Positions 1 to 7,082 of a stretch of DNA of 17,039 nucleotides are shown one piece after another (position 1 is the first letter of the stretch; each line of letters begins with the position of its first letter). A model generated the notes under the pieces. It was given only the letters and a program-made list of their open reading frames with translations. It was not told where the DNA came from and searched no databases. The stretch comes from CAYRFF01 sp964436125 (GTDB lineage: Bacteria; Bacteroidota; Bacteroidia; Chitinophagales; Saprospiraceae). The position numbers were made by a program, and so were the translations under genes. Where the stretch lies: assembly GCA_964436125.1 (NCBI GenBank), contig CAYTBT010000050.1:1-17039 (forward strand), in the 5' to 3' direction.

Positions 1-275
1 AATTCATTTGTTTGTCTGTATCTATTCGCATTGTCATTCAAAAATGGCACATAACTTGTATATATACGCAATAATACCATTTTCTCCTTTTCTATCCTAA
101 TTTTCCCACAATTATTGAATAGCTTACATTAGATCGACATTTTTCTTATTGCGCATATCGTATTGACGCATTGCGTATTTCTCATATGTTTACAGCGCGT
201 TTGTCTCGATATATACAATATGCGCAATTTCTGTTAATGGATAAGAATATGCTAGACTACGATTTCCTTACCTGC
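1..275. other. AT-rich non-coding block with repeated ATTGCG-type motifs
   Basis: No plausible coding frame was seen on either strand. The block contains a perfect 11-bp inverted repeat, ATTGCGCATAT at 148-158 and its reverse complement at 218-228. It also has a small palindrome ACGCA-T-TGCGT at 166-176 and the pair TACGCAAT (65-72) / ATTGCGTA (170-177). The motifs share a TTGCG core and stand out because the block is otherwise AT-rich. They could be regulator binding sites or remnants of a repeat. A DnaA-box-like string near 111 has too many mismatches to suggest an origin. Confidence 0.35.
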
Positions 276-661
276 TTATTCTGAAAGTCTCTTACGGATG
301 CGGCTTAAACTTTCAGAGGTTACGCCGAGGTAGGTTGCTATGACTTTGAGGGGTGTTCTCTGAAAAATATCAGGCCTTTCTTCAACAAGTTTGATATAGC
401 GCTCTGTAGGTGTTAATGTTAATAAATTAATTTACTCACGTTGTTTTTCGATGTATCTGGCTTCAAGAATGGTGTTAGTGATGCGCAGGCCTAGTGCTTG
501 CGATTGCAATTGCTTTAATTTTTCATAAGAGAGCGACCATAATTCGATATCTTCCAGGCACTCGGTTTTAATGATAGATGGTATTTGCGTAAGCTGTAAT
601 AAAATCAAAGTAGATAAAATTTCTTCCTGTCCTCATTGCAATATTTGCTACCGGGAGAATC
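276..661 (-). pseudogene. Crp/Fnr-family transcriptional regulator, broken
   Basis: Read on the minus strand, 276-431 encodes a typical Crp/Fnr winged-helix C-terminus: TPTERYIKLVEERPDIFQR, then TPLKVIATYLGVTSESLSRI, ending RKRLSE and a stop. This is the DNA-binding helix-turn-helix. An in-frame TAA at 432-434 separates it from the linker helix (LEARYIEKQRE, before it) and from the end of the cyclic-nucleotide-type beta-barrel (IPSIIKTECLEDIELWSLSY, up to about 593). Further upstream the homology jumps frame: FDFITAY is read at 589-609 in a second frame and YCNEDRKK at 620-643 in a third. This points to at least two indels and loss of the N-terminal third. The intact family is about 190 residues and controls responses to small effectors or redox state. 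The gene is almost certainly non-functional. The family call is strong; the left (N-terminal) boundary is approximate. Confidence 0.8.
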
Positions 662-773
662 TTATCATGGTTGGGATTCACGATAGGTATAGATTTCCGC
701 ATATACGAGGCGTCGAATCTCGTAGCTTGTGTTTTGTATCTGCCTATAGGTAGTGTGTGACCTAGTTACTAGC

Positions 774-950
774 TTACTTTATCTTCTTTTTCCCTATCTT
801 GGCGACCTCCGAGCCTATTAAACTCACCCCAATCCCAAATAATGCGCCATTTCCGAAATAATGGCCTACCTTATCAATATCCAGGGTGAGCCCAAATAAT
901 CCAATTCCTACGCAGATAGCACCTATTCCTATTTTTCGCTTGGTATTCAT
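774..950 (-). CDS. small membrane protein, 58 aa, unknown function
   Basis: An intact ORF begins MNTKRKIGIGAICVGIGLF and ends AKIGKKKIK. It has two hydrophobic, glycine-rich segments (about residues 7-22 and 34-48) joined by a short charged stretch (DIDKVGHYFGNG), with positively charged residues at both termini. This is the layout of a two-helix hairpin membrane peptide. The purine-rich AATAGGA lies directly against the start, so the ribosome-binding site is not convincing. A perfect 8-1-8 inverted repeat sits about 15 bp upstream. Both flanking regions look degenerate, so this may be a small real gene in an eroding neighbourhood or a surviving fragment. I do not recognise the family. Confidence 0.5.
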   Translation of the reverse strand: MNTKRKIGIGAICVGIGLFGLTLDIDKVGHYFGNGALFGIGVSLIGSEVAKIGKKKIK

Positions 951-964
951 TCCTATTCTTTTAA

Positions 965-981
965 CTCGAATTTAATTCGAG
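965..981. promoter_or_regulatory. perfect inverted repeat upstream of the small membrane ORF
   Basis: CTCGAATT-T-AATTCGAG is a perfect 8-bp inverted repeat around one central base. It lies 15 bp upstream of the start codon at 950 (minus strand). The size and symmetry fit a dimeric repressor operator overlapping a promoter or 5' leader. No regulator can be assigned. Confidence 0.4.
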
Positions 982-1002
982 GATTTATAATATTCTGTTT
1001 CT

Positions 1003-1248
1003 CTATTCAGACAGAGGACCTATCATAATAGTAAAATTTAAGCCGTCATCGATCCTTGTTGAAACAGCCTTGAGCCGCTTACAGCTATATTTGACTGATT
1101 CCTCAGAGTATATGTAATACAATTCAACCGCTACATGTTCCGTAAACGAATTGAAAAGATCCACGCCCGTGCGATCATCAGGATTATAGAGAATAAATGT
1201 ACTGTTACAATTTAAGGAAGGAGTGTAGAATCGCGCATCTTTTTCCGG
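1003..1248 (-). pseudogene. open frame without ATG, probable gene remnant
   Basis: The minus strand is open for 81 codons and reads like protein: PSLNCNSTFILYNPDD, then FTEHVAVELYYIYSEESVKY, ending MIGPLSE and a stop. Its only methionine is near the C-terminal end, and two stops lie immediately upstream of the open stretch (TAG and TAA on the minus strand). A GTG at codon VDLFNS would leave about 53 residues. The composition (alternating hydrophobic and charged residues, plausible beta-strands) suggests the C-terminal part of a decayed gene. No family was recognised, and chance openness cannot be excluded. Confidence 0.25.
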
Positions 1249-1613
1249 CTATTAAAGGACACTGCTGAAGGCATGATGTGCGGAATTGACAGCCTATTTA
1301 AGACTGTGTATAAGCTATGAATAAGTCGAGATTGGGTGAATAGATTTTATGGAACAGTGAGCAAGACAGGAATCTATCATTGGGTTTCCTATATAATCGG
1401 CAGGCGGATGCTGAACCATGAGAATTGCGGATATACATATTTTCTGTAAAAGTGTGATGAGATAAAGACAGCATTTCAGATTACTTCATTTATCAACTAA
1501 ATCATCACCGATCATCTTTATGCATCTGGATATCCAAGTATCACATCAAATTTCTGAAGATTCCGCCCGCGAGATATTTTCTTGAAATCGCAGAATAATT
1601 GTAAGTTGCAGTC
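1249..1613. other. non-coding stretch with no recognised feature
   Basis: Neither strand holds a convincing ORF, RNA gene or strong hairpin here. Short ATG-initiated frames on the plus strand end within about 15 codons. Together with the remnants to the left, this looks like eroded sequence upstream of the methyltransferase gene. Confidence 0.5.
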
Positions 1614-2255
1614 ATGGGAAAATTACGCTGGAAAATTGCACAATATTTTGAGAGAAAATGGTGGAATAATTACCTGAAGAAGAAAGATCCGGAGGAATAT
1701 CTCCGGTGGAAAAATCGATATTGGGCGGAATTCCTTGAAAAATTTGGATATGACAGAGCTGATTTTCAGGACCCGATTCTAGATATCGGATGTGGTCCGG
1801 CAGGAATATTTATTCTCTTTACAGAGGGCACTGTGCATGCGCTCGACCCATTGCTGGATAAATATGTAGAAGACGGAGCATTGCAGAAGAGGAATTATCC
1901 CAATGTTGATTTTTGCACTTCTTCATTTGAAGATTTTCATAGCGAGGATAAATTTCAGACGATTTTCTGTTTAAATGCTATCAATCACTTTGAAGACATT
2001 GAATTAAGCTTCCGCAAATTGCGGGAACGCGCAGCACCCGATGCACGGATATTTTTATCCATAGATGCCCATAAATACAGGTCATTAAAGCGGATATTTG
2101 CTCTTTTTCAATGGGACATCCTTCATCCACATCAATATACACGTGAAGAATACGAGGAATTTCTGCGGAGAAACAAGCTAGGCATAGTCTCGAGTAAACT
2201 CATGGAAAAGCATAGCATGTTTGATTATTGGGTGATGGAGCTCAAGCCGATTTAA
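1614..2255 (+). CDS. class I SAM-dependent methyltransferase
   Basis: This 213-residue soluble protein transfers a methyl group from S-adenosylmethionine; its substrate cannot be told from sequence. The Rossmann-fold motif I is clear (ILDIGCGPAG, residues 55-64). It is followed by an acidic residue at the end of strand 2 (HALDP, D78) that would bind the SAM ribose, and by FCLNAINHFED in the motif IV region, typical of small-molecule or lipid-type methyltransferases (Methyltransf_11/25-like). The N-terminal 50 residues are charged and tryptophan-rich (KWWNNYLKKK), perhaps a substrate lid. There is no signal peptide or membrane segment. The start ATG has no good Shine-Dalgarno sequence, as is normal in Bacteroidota. 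It stands alone, more than 250 bp from the next gene. The fold is near certain; the specific function is unknown. Confidence 0.85.
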   Translation: MGKLRWKIAQYFERKWWNNYLKKKDPEEYLRWKNRYWAEFLEKFGYDRADFQDPILDIGCGPAGIFILFTEGTVHALDPLLDKYVEDGALQKRNYPNVDFCTSSFEDFHSEDKFQTIFCLNAINHFEDIELSFRKLRERAAPDARIFLSIDAHKYRSLKRIFALFQWDILHPHQYTREEYEEFLRRNKLGIVSSKLMEKHSMFDYWVMELKPI

Positions 2256-2530
2256 ACGATTCTCTCCACAAGGATTATAAATCATGGAGGAAGTGCCGAC
2301 ATAAGGAGAAGGAAGAATTCCTAAGTGTTCAATGGCACGATTCTGGAATAAAATCTATATGGCAGGCATAAATTGAGGACTAATGACGTTATTATTTAAA
2401 GACTTGTATAACAAGCAGAAAAAATTTCTGTTATAAAAGCAGAAAAGATGAATTAAGGAACAATAATTGATTAATCTTAAGAAAAATACAGATTACATTA
2501 AAGAAATAGTTGATAAGTAAGTACGGAATT

Positions 2531-3814
2531 ATGCAGACAAGGCTTGTATTGTGGGGTGAAAACTCCAAGGAAGAAAAGATATTGATAGCGCTAGATTTAT
2601 TGGAAGCGGAGAATCAGGTAAAAATGTGGACATTTCCACACAGTGAAGTATCGGAAGACTTTTTTCAATTGATGATGAATGAGTGGAGATTTGGGAAAGA
2701 GGTAAGTTTTCCGGAGAGCTCCCAAGAAAAAGTATTGGAAATTAATCTGGCGGAAGATTTATTGCCGGTAGATATCAAGGTAAGCAATACTGACCTGGTA
2801 CAACGAGCCAAGGCAGAATGGCAATTTGTCATTGCTTCCAATAAGATGTTTTCTACCTATGATGCCGAGGTGGACGACCTGAATGATAAAGCCAATTCTC
2901 TCGATTCATTCTCTCCGAGTTTATGGGATGAGATGAAGGCATACTGGAACAAAGTTCAGAAGCAGATATACGACAAGAATCTCTATGGGAGTCATGCAGA
3001 TACCTTGAGGAAGAAAACTGATGCGGTATTTGACAAGCTCAAAGATTTGCGTAAGCTGAGAGATAAAGCATTCAGGGAAGAGTCGAGCAAGAGATCGGAA
3101 GAATTTTTTAAAACTCTAGACGAGGTAGAGGAGCGCATTAAAAAGGGACTGGGGCTCAGACCTATCTTTGAAGAATTGAAGAAGATACAGCGGAATTTTA
3201 ATAAAACCGACATGGTCAGAGACCACAAGAATAAGGTGTATAAACGCATTGATGCCTTATTTAAGAAAGTGAAGAAAGAGCTCTTCGGCGAGAAATCGAC
3301 GGACTCGACTCCGGTGAATAAAATGCAACGCAGATATGATGGTCTCATGAAAGCCATCAAAAAAATGAAAAATTCTATCAAGCGCGATGAAGACGACCTT
3401 TATTATGAAGGAAAGCGGAAAGACAGATCTCAAGGACAGCTTGAGGACCAGTTGAGAGAAGCAAAACTTGCGATGATTCAGGAACGCTTAAATTCTAAAC
3501 GGAACAAGCTTGAAGATATGCATAAAACGCGTACAAAAATTGAAAGCCGTCTCAAGAAGCTACTGAAAAAAGAGGAGGAAAAAGCCAAGAAAGAAGAATT
3601 GAAGAAAGCCAAGGAGGCTGCAGCTGCACAGATTGATAAATCTATTGAACAGCAGAAGAAAAATATTGACAATGAAAAAATTAAGCATGCTGTTGCTACG
3701 ATAAAAGGAGAGGCCAAAGCCAAGGGGACATCACAGACTCCTCCGGAAAAGCTTGCGACCAATCGCATAAAGAATGTTTCTGCGATTGCTGCCTTAAACT
3801 CAGAAGAAGAATAA
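2531..3814 (+). CDS. coiled-coil protein related to DUF349 proteins
   Basis: A 427-residue, very highly charged, lysine/glutamate-rich protein with no signal peptide. Residues 1-100 form a compact N-terminal region (MQTRLVLWGENSKEEKILIA, then WTFPHSEVSEDFF and a MNEWRFGKE stretch). From about residue 100 it is almost all helix. Segments such as LWDEMKAYWNKVQKQIYDKN, and FEELKKIQRNFNK followed by KVYKRIDALFKKVKK, have the spacing of DUF349 repeats. The last 170 residues are a long heptad-like coiled coil ending in an alanine/lysine-rich tail. The start at 2531 (ATG) is preferred over an in-frame TTG at 2510, because homologous proteins as I know them begin at MQT. DUF349 proteins are common in Bacteroidota and their role is not established; a structural or nucleic-acid-associated role is speculative. 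It ends 10 bp from the convergent EF-G-like gene. Confidence 0.7.
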   Translation: MQTRLVLWGENSKEEKILIALDLLEAENQVKMWTFPHSEVSEDFFQLMMNEWRFGKEVSFPESSQEKVLEINLAEDLLPVDIKVSNTDLVQRAKAEWQFVIASNKMFSTYDAEVDDLNDKANSLDSFSPSLWDEMKAYWNKVQKQIYDKNLYGSHADTLRKKTDAVFDKLKDLRKLRDKAFREESSKRSEEFFKTLDEVEERIKKGLGLRPIFEELKKIQRNFNKTDMVRDHKNKVYKRIDALFKKVKKELFGEKSTDSTPVNKMQRRYDGLMKAIKKMKNSIKRDEDDLYYEGKRKDRSQGQLEDQLREAKLAMIQERLNSKRNKLEDMHKTRTKIESRLKKLLKKEEEKAKKEELKKAKEAAAAQIDKSIEQQKKNIDNEKIKHAVATIKGEAKAKGTSQTPPEKLATNRIKNVSAIAALNSEEE

Positions 3815-3824
3815 GGTAGTCAGG

Positions 3825-5912
3825 CTAGGCAAGTGCTTTCTGCGCTTCAGGAGACATACGTTTATAGTGGGAAAATTTCCGCGTATATTTTGACTTGCCT
3901 TGAGATAATGAACGCAGCGTAGAGCTGTATTTATATAACTGACTCAGCGGTACTTCAGCTGTGATGCGCTGATAGTTTTTGACGGTATCCATTCCCTGGA
4001 TAACGCCGTGCCTACTCTGGAGATCACTCATTATATCCCCCATAACATCTTGTGTACAGAGAATTGAGACCTCGTAAATGGGCTCCAGAGCGATAACTCC
4101 GGCGGATTCCATGGCTTGCTTAAAGGCATTTGCGGAAGCTATCTGAAAGGCCATATCATTACTGTCAACGCTGTGCATCTTCCCGTCGAGTATGCTTACC
4201 CTGACATTCTGAACCGGCGATCCGGTGAGAGGTCCGGCCTCCATTTCTTGCCTGATTCCTTTTTCAACGGCATTCATATAACGGCTATCAATAGCACCGC
4301 CTACTATACACCAGAGGAAATCAAGAATACCACCTTGCTCAAGTTCAATTGATTTATGCGCCCGGATATTGAGGTCTGCAGGCTCCGGCATGCCTTCCTG
4401 ATATGGTTCTAGTCGCAGGTGTACTTGTGCAAATTGTCCTGCGCCTCCAGATTGCTTTTTATGTCTATAATTTACTTCTGCCGAGCCTGTTATTGTCTCG
4501 CGCAAGGGAACCTTCGGCTCTTCAAAGTCAATTTTTACGCCATCTACTTTATTAATGCGATATGCGGCAAGGTCAAGATGTAATTGTCCTTGGCCGTGCA
4601 AAATCGTCTGTTTTAATTCCTTATTATGCTCTATTTTCAGCGTCGGATCTTCTTCTTGAAGATTATGCAGGGCCTTGACCATTTTTTCAAAGTGCGCCTT
4701 GCCCGGATCTTTAATGGCCGTTCTTATCAAGGGTTGTGGGAATTGAATCTTACGGACAGGGGAATCTGACTTCCCATTGACTAGAGTATCATTGGTATGC
4801 GTATTTTTTAACTTTAGGCTCACACCGAGATCCCCCGCTGAGAGCTCATTGACACCGGACCTTTCTTTTCCATAACAGATGAACAGCTGGTTTATCCTCT
4901 CAGAATCGTCTTTTGTTAAGTTTCGTAGCTCTGTCCCCGGCGTTAATTTCCCTGAAACAAGCTTAAAATACGATACTCGCCCCACTTGAGGTTCTGTCAT
5001 GGTCTTATAGACAAAGAGCTTTGTGTCCCCGCTTTCATCACATTTTATAAGCTCACCATCACTATCTTTCATTCCCAGCGGACTTGAAGCGATATCGTTT
5101 ATGAAGCCCATAATTCTTCCTGAGCCCATATTTTTTAATCCGCTTACGCAAAAGACGGGGTAGATCTCTTGCTGGGTAAGTGCAATACGGAGGCCTTGCG
5201 TTAATTCCGCTTCACTCAATGTCCCCTTTTCAAAATAAAGTTCCATCAGCTCCTCATCATTCTCTGCAGCAGCCTCAACAATGGCATTATGTAATTCCTT
5301 GGCACGTTGCATATATGCCTCGGGTATCGGTTCTTTTTTCGGCTTACCCCCGCCTTCCGGAAATACGTACATAGTCATCCGTAAAGCGTCGATAATCGCA
5401 TTGAAATCCTCTCGTTCATTGACTGGAAACTGAAAAGGAATTACTGAACTACCAAACTGTTCCCTCGCCTGAGCCAGGGTTTTTTCATAATCCGCCTTGG
5501 GATGATCAAGTTTATTTATGCAGAGGATTGTCGGCGTTCCTTCCTCCTGAATTGTATCCCACAAGATTTCAATTCCTACTTCTAGCCCTTCACTGGCATT
5601 CAGAAGTAATAAAGCAGTATCAGTAACCTTTAATGCCGATAGTATCTCACCGATGAAATCGTCAGAACCCGGAGTGTCCACGATATTTATCTTTGTACCA
5701 CGCCAGTCCGTATGCATGAGCGATGTAAATATGGAATATCCTTTGTCCTTTTCAATAAAGGTATAGTCTGAACTTGTATTTTTGTCTTCGATAGTCCCAC
5801 GTGTAGGAATACTCCCAGATTCATAAAGCATTGTCTCAGCAAGCGTGGTCTTGCCGGAAGAATGGTGTCCCAGGAGTGCAACATTTCTTATTTTTTCTGT
5901 AGGATATGCCAT
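3825..5912 (-). CDS. EF-G-like translation GTPase (EF-G2 type)
   Basis: This 695-residue protein is the full length of bacterial elongation factor G, the GTPase that drives tRNA-mRNA translocation on the ribosome. The P-loop is GHHSSGKT (15-22), G3 is DTPGSDDF (79-86) and G4 is NKLD (133-136). Domain II, domain III and domain IV follow, the last with its characteristic HKKQSGGAGQFAQV stretch, and the C-terminal domain V is complete (YEVSILCTQDVMGDIMSDLQ). Two features separate it from canonical EF-G. The G3 histidine that positions the hydrolytic water is serine (S83), and the switch I region reads KGYSI instead of RGITI. These are traits of the second EF-G family (EF-G2 / EF-G-like), which accompanies a canonical FusA in many genomes. 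A stress, recycling or specialised role is possible; the local genes do not settle it. No str-operon neighbours are present. Confidence 0.9.
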   Translation of the reverse strand: MAYPTEKIRNVALLGHHSSGKTTLAETMLYESGSIPTRGTIEDKNTSSDYTFIEKDKGYSIFTSLMHTDWRGTKINIVDTPGSDDFIGEILSALKVTDTALLLLNASEGLEVGIEILWDTIQEEGTPTILCINKLDHPKADYEKTLAQAREQFGSSVIPFQFPVNEREDFNAIIDALRMTMYVFPEGGGKPKKEPIPEAYMQRAKELHNAIVEAAAENDEELMELYFEKGTLSEAELTQGLRIALTQQEIYPVFCVSGLKNMGSGRIMGFINDIASSPLGMKDSDGELIKCDESGDTKLFVYKTMTEPQVGRVSYFKLVSGKLTPGTELRNLTKDDSERINQLFICYGKERSGVNELSAGDLGVSLKLKNTHTNDTLVNGKSDSPVRKIQFPQPLIRTAIKDPGKAHFEKMVKALHNLQEEDPTLKIEHNKELKQTILHGQGQLHLDLAAYRINKVDGVKIDFEEPKVPLRETITGSAEVNYRHKKQSGGAGQFAQVHLRLEPYQEGMPEPADLNIRAHKSIELEQGGILDFLWCIVGGAIDSRYMNAVEKGIRQEMEAGPLTGSPVQNVRVSILDGKMHSVDSNDMAFQIASANAFKQAMESAGVIALEPIYEVSILCTQDVMGDIMSDLQSRHGVIQGMDTVKNYQRITAEVPLSQLYKYSSTLRSLSQGKSKYTRKFSHYKRMSPEAQKALA

Positions 5913-6185
5913 AAGTAATATAATTATGGGTGAAAGAATACCGCTTCTGTTTAAGCTTGAAGCACCATTAAATTTACAATTTTTACTTCAGAAATTCCAG
6001 CCATTAGCAGTTTTCTGTTTATATAAATAAAATAATAAATTATAAGCTATTCATTTTCATGAAGCAATACATATCCTTCCGGAATCAATATTTTTGTCCA
6101 TTGGATTTAATCTGATGAAATCAACCATTGAATCCGGTGAAAAAAAGCTGGAAAGATGTAATGAGAATAGCGATAAGAAAATTAA
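5913..6185. other. intergenic leader of the EF-G-like gene
   Basis: A 273-bp AT-rich spacer between two minus-strand genes. It should hold the promoter of the EF-G-like gene and the end of the DUF4294 transcript. I see no convincing TAnnTTTG box, terminator hairpin or small gene in it. A 34-codon plus-strand frame starting near 5927 looks like chance. Confidence 0.4.
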
Positions 6186-6869
6186 CTACTCTATTGTGTC
6201 GAGCACTTCAGGGATAAAACGGTTTTTCTGCTTCTTTTTATTGGTCTCGAGTTCCGATTTTAAGCTATAATCGATGTCGTATTCCTTTAAAACGATATCC
6301 ATAATATAGTCATCACCTTCCACATAGCCTCTTTTAAGATTGTAGTTGAAAAACATACCTATACCTTGCCAGTATGTTGCTATAAAATTTCCTCTTAATG
6401 AAGCCACGAGCTCATAAGTAGATTTACCGAGTTCTCTCTCTATCATCTTGGTGAGAATGGTTCCTTGTAGCTTGGTTAAATCCTTTAACTTATCTTTTAA
6501 CTCATGCTTTAATTTTTTCTGCAGTCGCCGTATATGCTTTTTTCTATGGCGCTTATCCATGTGCTCTGTAACGTATTCCGTTTCTCTGAATAAACGGACG
6601 GCTTTCACAGCATAAGGATAGACAATCTCTGCATACTTTTTATATCGCTTGTAACGCGCATAATCCAGCCTACTTTTAAATGCAGTCGGAGAGACATAGG
6701 TGATTTCATTCAATTCTGCGAGAATCAGAGTGTCTCCATCATCAATAATCGCATTGTACTCTTTTCCGTTTATCATGAGTTTTATCGTCCCGGCTGTTGT
6801 ATCTTGACCGAGTAATTTACCCCCAAATAAAAGGGAGCAAAAGATGCATGTAAAAAACAGGTATTTCAT
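6186..6869 (-). CDS. DUF4294 family exported protein
   Basis: A 227-residue protein of the Bacteroidota-restricted DUF4294 family, whose function is not known. An N-terminal signal peptide is visible (MKYLFFTCIFCSLLFG, then a likely cleavage near GQD). The conserved body follows: IDDGDTLILAELNEI at about 43-57, a basic tyrosine-rich helix (YARYKRYKKYAEIVYPYA), a strongly basic helical middle (KRHRKKHIRRLQKKLKHEL), then a GTILTKMIERELGKSTYEL helix and the family signature with SLRGNFIATYWQGIGMFFNY. The C-terminus is charged. It is presumably periplasmic. It is the outermost gene of a divergent pair with the OmpA-type gene and may share control through the 213-bp region between them. Family assignment is from memory of its conserved segments. 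Confidence 0.85.
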   Translation of the reverse strand: MKYLFFTCIFCSLLFGGKLLGQDTTAGTIKLMINGKEYNAIIDDGDTLILAELNEITYVSPTAFKSRLDYARYKRYKKYAEIVYPYAVKAVRLFRETEYVTEHMDKRHRKKHIRRLQKKLKHELKDKLKDLTKLQGTILTKMIERELGKSTYELVASLRGNFIATYWQGIGMFFNYNLKRGYVEGDDYIMDIVLKEYDIDYSLKSELETNKKKQKNRFIPEVLDTIE

Positions 6870-6880
6870 ATTACGTATAA

Positions 6881-6896
6881 GTTACAGCACTGTAAC
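6881..6896. promoter_or_regulatory. 16-bp perfect inverted repeat upstream of the DUF4294 gene
   Basis: GTTACAG-CA-CTGTAAC is a perfect 7-2-7 inverted repeat, 11 bp upstream of the DUF4294 start codon at 6869. The heptamer CGTATAA flanks it as a direct repeat (6874-6880 and 6895-6901, the second overlapping the palindrome by two bases). It could be an operator in the divergent promoter region or a short hairpin in the mRNA leader that masks translation initiation. No regulator is encoded next to it. Confidence 0.45.
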
Positions 6897-7056
6897 GTAT
6901 AATAATCCTCGATATGTTCTTAAGGAATGTTAAAATCTTTAAAATTTATCTTAATATAGCGTAATCCTTCAAGCCATTGAACGTTAAATAGTATCAAGCG
7001 GTAGGCATAAACTATAAAAAATCTCCCACAATATATTATGATTAAATATAATATGT

Positions 7057-7064
7057 TATATTTG
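7057..7064 (+). promoter_or_regulatory. candidate Bacteroidota -7 promoter box
   Basis: TATATTTG matches the Bacteroidota sigma-factor -7 consensus TAnnTTTG exactly and ends 18 bp before the start codon chosen for the OmpA-type gene. That predicts a very short 5' leader. No good TTG -33 element is present at the expected distance, so the call is moderate. It also argues against starting the protein at the earlier ATG at 7038, which would lie upstream of this box. Confidence 0.4.
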
Positions 7065-7082
7065 TACTGTAAAAGAGTCGAT

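Noticed and set aside
100..120. DnaA-box-like string TTTTCCCACA
   Set aside because: Two mismatches to the box, no neighbouring boxes and no dnaA or dnaN gene nearby.
571..753. 60-codon plus-strand frame with several cysteines (CVSCNK, CPHC), resembling a zinc-ribbon
   Set aside because: It overlaps the minus-strand Crp/Fnr remnant and its cysteines arise from the antisense of that gene; no ribosome-binding site.
2408..2434. Imperfect hairpin (ATAACA...AGAAA with TTTCTGTTAT) upstream of the coiled-coil gene
   Set aside because: It has a three-base bulge, is entirely AT-rich and lacks a T-run; it could easily be chance.
2992..3768. Two long serine/phenylalanine-rich minus-strand frames
   Set aside because: They are antisense shadows of the lysine- and glutamate-rich coiled-coil gene.
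7038..7082. Upstream ATG as the start of the OmpA-type protein
   Set aside because: It lies before the TATATTTG promoter box and would put 15 residues ahead of a good signal peptide.
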